DNA from: Gammaproteobacteria bacterium
GTDB lineage: Bacteria; Pseudomonadota; Gammaproteobacteria; SZUA-229
Assembly (NCBI GenBank): GCA_016191795.1
Contig: JACPVK010000240.1
Span: forward strand, 1-8,383
Direction: 5' to 3'
Length of the DNA: 8,383 nt
The notes below the pieces were generated by a model. That model saw only the letters and a list, made by a program, of their open reading frames with translations. It was not told the DNA's origin and ran no database searches. The translations under genes and the position numbers were made by a program. Numbering within the stretch: the first letter of the stretch is position 1; each line of letters starts with the position of its first letter. This document shows positions 4,930 through 8,383 of the stretch, piece by piece.

Positions 4930-6909
4930 ATGAAACAAAACACAAAACTCGGCGCCCTGCTGGCAGCTGCTCTGCTACCCGTCACAGCCATGGCCGGTAG
5001 CGGTGAAGTTACCCTGATTCACACCGGTGATATTCACGGCCATATGGTGCCCCGCGCCAATGTGCGCAGTGACTCCACCGGTCGCGAAGAAGGCGGCCTG
5101 GCACGCATGTACACCAAAATCCAGAAAATACGCAACGACAACTGGGGCAAAACGCTCACTATCAATACTGGCGATACCCTGCAAGGTTCAGGCGAAGCCC
5201 TGTTCAGCCGTGGCCAGGTGATGATCGATGTGCTCAACCTGTTCAAGTTCGATGCCCATGCACCCGGCAACTGGGATTATCTCTATGGTACCGCACGCTT
5301 CGAAGAAACCTTCAAGGGCGTTAACGGCGCCGCACCCCTGGCCAACTGGAATGCCCTGGCATCCAACCTCTATTACACCAATCAATTTGATAGCACTGCC
5401 GTTTGTGGAAAAGTGGATGCCACCGGCAACAAATATAAACGCGTACTGCCACCTTACCGGATTAAAACCGTTGGCAAACTGAAAATCGGTATTCTCGGTT
5501 TTACCACCGCACGCGCTATTGCAGCCGTAGGCACCACCGTCACCTCGGGTTATCAGTACACCGACGGCAAGACCGAATACCCCTGTTACATAGACGTATT
5601 GCGTAACCAGGAAAAAGTGGATTTAGTGGTGATGATTTCCGAAATGGAAATGTCACGCGCCATTCAGCTTGCAGAAACCTACACCGGTGTCGATGTCATC
5701 CTCAGTGCGGATATGCACGAACGCACCACCCAACCGATTGTCACCCCCACCGGTACCGTTATTGTTGAAGCCGGCCAGGACGGCACCACAGTCGGTGAGC
5801 TTAAAGTAAAAGTTACAACTGGAAAAATGACAGGCTGGGAATGGAACTCTCATACCATCACAGATCGGCTATCGGCCAACAAAACGATTGCCTACAAGGT
5901 GGCACAAGTACGCAAGCCGTATCTCGCGAACGGTTTTGTTGCCGGCCAGCAGGTAAGCGTGGGTGGCAATACCACGACGCTGATGCGCCCGGTTGATGAA
6001 ATCGTTGCCTATACCAACATTGATCTGCATCGCTCCAACTTTGTGGATGAAGACATGCCCGGTGTCGTCGAAGGCAGCTCACATGATTTGATCGCCGATG
6101 CCATGGCAGCCATAGGTCAGGCGCAGTCGGCATCGATCCGCGGCTTTCGCTACGGCACGCACATTCCCGCCGGCGGCGCGATTACCATGGAAGACATTTA
6201 TCATTACATTCCCGTTGTCGCCAAACTGGGTAGAACCGACAAGGCCTGCGGCGCTGACCTGAAGTTTGCCATCGAACAATCCATCGGCGGCACCTTCCAT
6301 TCGGACCCCGGTCTGTGGACCGGCGGCTGGATGTTTGGCTACAGTGGCCTGACTTATGACGTGGACGCCTGCGATGGTTTCATGGGCGCCACCCCGGTCA
6401 ATCCATCACCTCTGACCTTTGCCGATCCAACGCGCCCCTGGAGCACCAACCGCGGCAGCAACATCAAGGTTAACGGCATTGCCATGGATGATCACGAGCT
6501 GTACGACAACCGCACTACCAGCGCAACCTTCCAGCAATGCATACCATCCGATGGCAGCCCGGCGCATGGTGGCTACACCGTCACCGGTTACTGGTTTGCC
6601 GATGATCCAACCACCATCAACAACTGCAACCCTTGCCGTGGTCGCACCATCCAGGTTGTGATGAACGATGGCAGCATCGTTCAGGTTGCCGGCCCTGGCA
6701 GCAACACAGTGGTTAACTCTGCCGATGTAATGGACGTCACCGAAGCTGTGGTTAAATATTTGCGTGGCAACCTCAATGGCATGGTGACCACTGCCAACAC
6801 GCCGATTCATCGTTTGACAGTGAAACGTTTACCAACCATCAATCCTTACAACTTCAAAGTTATTCAACCGCTGCGTGGTGCTTCGGCGGCTACCTGTCCT
6901 GCACTGTAA
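4930..6909 (+). CDS. Exported SoxB-like/5'-nucleotidase-family metallophosphoesterase
   Basis: A 659-residue protein with a signal peptide (1-22, MKQ..., hydrophobic LGALLAAALLPV, cleavage likely after AMA), so it acts in the periplasm or outside. The N-terminal metallophosphoesterase domain shows DIH (D34, H36), GD (D82) and GNWD (N114). The C-terminal 5'-nucleotidase domain has SHDLIADAM (384-392) and IPAGGAITMEDIYHYIPV (412-429). It departs from classical 5'-nucleotidases: GNHE is GNWD, the usual metal-binding His of the next motif appears as E238 (MISEME), and GHxH is ADMH (260-263). SoxB thiosulfohydrolases also have Trp at the GNHE His. A region at about 480-600 with C481, C537 and a CNPC motif (C566, C569) looks inserted. 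The ATG at 4930 is chosen because GGAGA (4918-4922) precedes it by 7 bases and the signal peptide begins there; an in-frame TTG at 4864 would bury it. The substrate is not known: thiosulfate-like, nucleotide or another phosphoester. Confidence 0.88.
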   Translation: MKQNTKLGALLAAALLPVTAMAGSGEVTLIHTGDIHGHMVPRANVRSDSTGREEGGLARMYTKIQKIRNDNWGKTLTINTGDTLQGSGEALFSRGQVMIDVLNLFKFDAHAPGNWDYLYGTARFEETFKGVNGAAPLANWNALASNLYYTNQFDSTAVCGKVDATGNKYKRVLPPYRIKTVGKLKIGILGFTTARAIAAVGTTVTSGYQYTDGKTEYPCYIDVLRNQEKVDLVVMISEMEMSRAIQLAETYTGVDVILSADMHERTTQPIVTPTGTVIVEAGQDGTTVGELKVKVTTGKMTGWEWNSHTITDRLSANKTIAYKVAQVRKPYLANGFVAGQQVSVGGNTTTLMRPVDEIVAYTNIDLHRSNFVDEDMPGVVEGSSHDLIADAMAAIGQAQSASIRGFRYGTHIPAGGAITMEDIYHYIPVVAKLGRTDKACGADLKFAIEQSIGGTFHSDPGLWTGGWMFGYSGLTYDVDACDGFMGATPVNPSPLTFADPTRPWSTNRGSNIKVNGIAMDDHELYDNRTTSATFQQCIPSDGSPAHGGYTVTGYWFADDPTTINNCNPCRGRTIQVVMNDGSIVQVAGPGSNTVVNSADVMDVTEAVVKYLRGNLNGMVTTANTPIHRLTVKRLPTINPYNFKVIQPLRGASAATCPAL

Positions 6910-6947
6910 AAAATTCGGCCCGTGCATAACGGGCTGAAACTTCGCAA

Positions 6948-6981
6948 CAAAAAAAGGGCGCCTTGTGCGCCCTTTTCTTTT
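6948..6981 (+). terminator. Rho-independent terminator after the metallophosphoesterase gene
   Basis: A 10-bp perfect stem (AAAAGGGCGC 6952-6961 with GCGCCCTTTT 6967-6976), 5-base loop CTTGT, followed by CTTTT. A second, smaller hairpin (GCCCGT 6918-6923 with ACGGGC 6929-6934) lies between the stop codon and this stem. It separates the sigma-controlled gene from the accessory region on the right. Confidence 0.88.
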
Positions 6982-7032
6982 GATTGTGAATTGAATTTGA
7001 TCAGACAATACCGGCCATTTGTTCGGATTGCC

Positions 7033-7116
7033 ATGCATGACTGGAAAGAGTTAGTATCGGGAGCCATGAAAACGATACTCGGGTTAGCCGACAAGATTCA
7101 AGCTACACAAAATTAG
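7033..7116 (+). CDS. Possible small ORF before the TIR remnant
   Basis: A 27-codon frame (begins MHDWKELVSGAM, ends in ATQN) that stops 7 bases before the TIR start codon. It has only a weak purine stretch upstream and no family I recognise. It may be the preserved end of a gene that once preceded the TIR gene, or chance. Upstream the frame stays open to 6922, but that would run through the terminator at 6948-6981, so a longer gene is unlikely. Confidence 0.2.
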   Translation: MHDWKELVSGAMKTILGLADKIQATQN

Positions 7117-7123
7117 GGATTCC

Positions 7124-7240
7124 ATGAAAGTATTTATTAGTTGGTCCGGTCCTAAAAGCAAAAAGCTAGCTAATGCATTACGCTATTGGCTTCCGTCTAC
7201 TATTCAAGCAATAAAACCATATTTCTCGCCAGCACAGTAG
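7124..7240 (+). pseudogene. TIR-domain protein gene, truncated after 38 codons
   Basis: The frame starts MKVFISWSGPKSKKLANALR and continues to KPYFSPAQ, then stops. This is the N-terminal part of a TIR domain: the first beta strand VFISWSG, the following helix, and the WLPSTIQAIKPYFSP stretch seen in prokaryotic TIR_2-type proteins. Complete proteins of this type run to well over 150 residues and carry a catalytic Glu later, which is missing here. AGGGA at 7115-7119 precedes the ATG at 7124 closely. The stop codon TAG (7238-7240) lies inside the GTAG head of the first REP palindrome, so the break coincides with the repeat boundary. TIR proteins of bacteria are often NAD-cleaving defence enzymes; this remnant cannot be active. 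Confidence 0.75.
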
Positions 7241-7267
7241 GTTGGGCTGAATGCAATGAAGCCCAAC
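7237..7267 (+). repeat. REP palindrome 1
   Basis: GTAG head at 7237-7240, then GTTGGGCT (7241-7248) pairing with AGCCCAAC (7260-7267) over 8 bp, with an 11-base loop. It ends the TIR reading frame. It points toward the RAYT and is inverted relative to REP 2, 14 bases on. Confidence 0.85.
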
Positions 7268-7281
7268 AATAAATGCAAAAC

Positions 7282-7313
7282 GTTGGGCTTCGCTGCGCTC
7301 AGCACCAACCTAC
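7282..7313 (-). repeat. REP palindrome 2
   Basis: On the minus strand GTAG (7313-7310), then GTTGGTGCTGAGCG...GAAGCCCAAC. The stem is imperfect (GTTGGTGCT versus AGCCCAAC) and the loop differs from the other copies. With REP 1 it forms an inverted REP pair (BIME-like) that could fold into one larger structure. Confidence 0.8.
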
Positions 7314-7329
7314 GAAGTGAGGTGATTGT

Positions 7330-7358
7330 GTAGGTTGGGCTGAGGTACGAAGCCCAAC
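7330..7358 (+). repeat. REP palindrome 3, left end of the RAYT element
   Basis: GTAG (7330-7333), then GTTGGGCT/AGCCCAAC arms around a loop containing GAGGTACGA. It is the exact reverse complement of 7969-7997 over 29 bases. Confidence 0.9.
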
Positions 7359-7432
7359 ATGTTTTCCGGCAACACAATCAGGCTAACATACCCGGCGACA
7401 CATCATCACAGCAATGACAAAGGGATTTTGTT

Positions 7433-7966
7433 ATGCGCTATCGCCGATCAAACACGGAAGGCGGAACATATTTCTTCACCGTTAATCTGGCCGACAGGAC
7501 ATCTGATTTGCTTGTGCGTCATGCCGACATATTGCGCACGGTTATGCACAATGTAAAACGTTATCATCCATTCGACATTACAGCCATGGTTGTTTTGCCG
7601 GATCACTTGCATGCCATCTGGAGACTGCCGGACGGAGATCGGGATTATCCTGTACGCTGGTCGCTGATAAAAGCAGGTTTTTCGCGCGCGCTTGCCAAAA
7701 CTGAATGCATTAACACATCACGCCAACACAAACGCGAACGTGGTATCTGGCAACGGCGGTATTGGGAGCACGAAATACGTGATGATCTGGATCTGTCTCG
7801 CCACGTGGATTACATACATATTAATCCGGTGAAACACGGTTACGTTAAAATCGCAGCAGCATGGCCTTATTCATCCATTCATCGTTATATTCGTGACGGG
7901 TTAATTACGGAAACCTGGACTGTGGACGTAAAATGCAATCACATGAATGTTGGCGATAATGAATGA
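7433..7966 (+). CDS. REP-associated tyrosine transposase (RAYT, Y1/HUH family)
   Basis: A 177-residue protein of the TnpA_REP/IS200-like Y1 transposase family, full length. It has TYFFTVNL at 12-19, the HUH motif as H58-L59-H60 (PDHLHAIW), GIWQRRYWEHEIRDD (104-118), the catalytic tyrosine candidate Y127 in HVDYIHINPVKHG (124-136), and the family ending WPYSSIHRYIRDG (144-156). Such enzymes recognise and cut REP hairpins next to the GTAG tetranucleotide on single-stranded DNA and are thought to have spread REPs through genomes. AAGGGA at 7420-7425 gives a good ribosome binding site before the ATG at 7433. The stop codon lies 2 bases before the downstream REP. All motifs are intact, so it may be active. 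The tail after 160 is not conserved in relatives I recall. Confidence 0.95.
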   Translation: MRYRRSNTEGGTYFFTVNLADRTSDLLVRHADILRTVMHNVKRYHPFDITAMVVLPDHLHAIWRLPDGDRDYPVRWSLIKAGFSRALAKTECINTSRQHKRERGIWQRRYWEHEIRDDLDLSRHVDYIHINPVKHGYVKIAAAWPYSSIHRYIRDGLITETWTVDVKCNHMNVGDNE

Positions 7967-7968
7967 TT

Positions 7969-7997
7969 GTTGGGCTTCGTACCTCAGCCCAACCTAC
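7969..7997 (-). repeat. REP palindrome 4, right end of the RAYT element
   Basis: Exact 29-base reverse complement of REP 3 at 7330-7358. It lies 2 bases after the RAYT stop codon. The hairpin may also protect the 3' end of the RAYT transcript. Confidence 0.9.
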
Positions 7998-8020
7998 CAG
8001 ACTTAACAGATACGGAAAGC

Positions 8021-8104
8021 ATGACTGTCGAGCAACTTTCTAAAAAGCTATCATGGTTAGCCGATAGAATGTCAAAAATCAGCGATGCGAGCAAAGCCCT
8101 GTGA
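8021..8104 (+). CDS. Short orphan ORF, possible gene tail
   Basis: A 27-codon frame starting MTVEQLSKKLSWLADRM and ending in KAL. The frame is open upstream back into the REP. It has a helical, amphipathic look but no family I can name. It may be the far end of the TIR gene broken at 7240, or of a neighbour, with the middle lost. A weak GGAAAG (8014-8019) lies directly before the ATG, which is too close for normal initiation. Confidence 0.2.
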   Translation: MTVEQLSKKLSWLADRMSKISDASKAL

Positions 8105-8221
8105 TCGAATATAAATTATCGGAAGAAAAAACATTTATTCTTCACTACGCAACCAAACTCAACAATTAGACACCAAAAAGCAGCGCGACTAAGTTTTAAC
8201 TTTATGCAAAAAGGATTATCA
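8105..8221. other. Intergenic stretch before the VOC gene
   Basis: AT-rich sequence without a recognisable gene. TATAAAT at 8109-8115 resembles a -10 element, but I see no matching -35. AAGGA at 8211-8215 is the ribosome binding site of the next gene. Confidence 0.4.
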
Positions 8222-8383
8222 ATGAAAGCAAAGACACAAGGCATAGACCATGTAATGGTAACTGTCGGCAATCTTGACGTTGCCAGGGAGTTCTACGCAG
8301 GAATTCTGGGACTGGAAGAAATGGAATGTCCGGTAAAAGATGGCCAAAGAGTCTGGTATAAAATCGGATCTCAGCAGCTACAC
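8222..8383 (+). CDS. VOC-superfamily (glyoxalase/dioxygenase-like) protein, 5' part
   Basis: The first 54 codons of a gene that continues past the window. GIDHVMVTVGNLDVAREFYAGILGLEE (7-33) is the opening beta-alpha-beta unit of the vicinal oxygen chelate fold, with H10 in the position of the first metal ligand. Members include glyoxalase I, bleomycin/fosfomycin resistance proteins and extradiol dioxygenases, and many small ones have no known substrate, so only the superfamily can be given. AAGGA at 8211-8215 lies 6 bases before the ATG, which fits the start of the domain well. Confidence 0.88.
   Translation, partial: MKAKTQGIDHVMVTVGNLDVAREFYAGILGLEEMECPVKDGQRVWYKIGSQQLH

Larger units (their letters stand above)
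7330..7997 (+). mobile_element. REP/RAYT element (REPtron-like)
   Basis: A 668-bp unit bounded by perfect 29-bp inverted REP sequences with an intact RAYT gene between them. This matches the known arrangement in which a RAYT is flanked by its cognate REPs in opposite orientations. Two more copies of the same REP lie just outside the left edge (7237-7313). No target-site duplication is expected for HUH single-strand transposition and none is evident. Confidence 0.85.

Noticed and set aside
6406..6810. 134-codon minus-strand ORF inside the metallophosphoesterase gene
   Set aside because: Antisense frame of a real gene, with no start site or domain.
4930..6909. Naming the enzyme SoxB
   Set aside because: The GNWD, E238 and ADMH motifs and the Cys-bearing segment differ from SoxB, and no other sox genes are in the window. 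Only a SoxB-like/5'-nucleotidase family call is safe.
6922..7116. 64-codon ORF after the metallophosphoesterase gene
   Set aside because: Its first half is the terminator hairpin at 6948-6981. Only the part from 7033 could be a gene, and that is listed with low confidence.

Overview
The window looks like chromosomal DNA of a gammaproteobacterium. The support is a full-length YgiQ radical SAM protein close to the enterobacterial form, several REP-type palindromes of kinds common in this class, a REP-associated tyrosine transposase (RAYT) and a PilZ-domain protein. I cannot name a genus. All assignments come from reading the sequence; no database search was run.

Layout. 76-399 (+) encodes a small PilZ (c-di-GMP receptor-type) protein. 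400-962 has no gene but is dense in repeats: two REP-like palindromes and a 69-bp module present twice, each copy ending in a hairpin that reads as a terminator for leftward transcription. 963-3182 (-) is ygiQ. 3183-3460 holds a strong terminator and two nested long inverted repeats. 3461-4749 (-) is a two-gene operon with a 4-base ATGA overlap: an ECF sigma factor followed by a membrane anti-sigma factor. 4930-6909 (+), divergent from the operon, encodes an exported SoxB-like/5'-nucleotidase-like metallophosphoesterase ending at a clear terminator. 7124-7240 (+) is the first 38 codons of a TIR-domain gene, cut off by a REP palindrome that supplies its stop codon. 7237-7997 is a REP/RAYT element. 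8222-8383 (+) is the start of a VOC-superfamily (glyoxalase-like) gene that runs off the window.

The main point of interest is the centre. The sigma operon and the divergent exported enzyme face each other across 180 bp, and each has the same promoter-like string, GGAATAAA-N14-CGTCTT, with identical spacing on opposite strands. The simplest reading is an ECF sigma factor that drives its own operon and the exported enzyme. The anti-sigma factor is unusual: after a short cytoplasmic anti-sigma segment and one membrane helix, its outer part resembles the DsrE/DsrF (COG1416-like) fold, a family tied to sulfur-relay chemistry. A SoxB-like partner under the same control suggests a compact envelope circuit that may sense and process a sulfur or phosphoester compound. 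The DNA layout is seen directly; the sulfur link is inference.

The right third is accessory: a RAYT flanked by perfect 29-bp inverted REPs sits where a TIR-domain gene, possibly a defence gene, has been destroyed.
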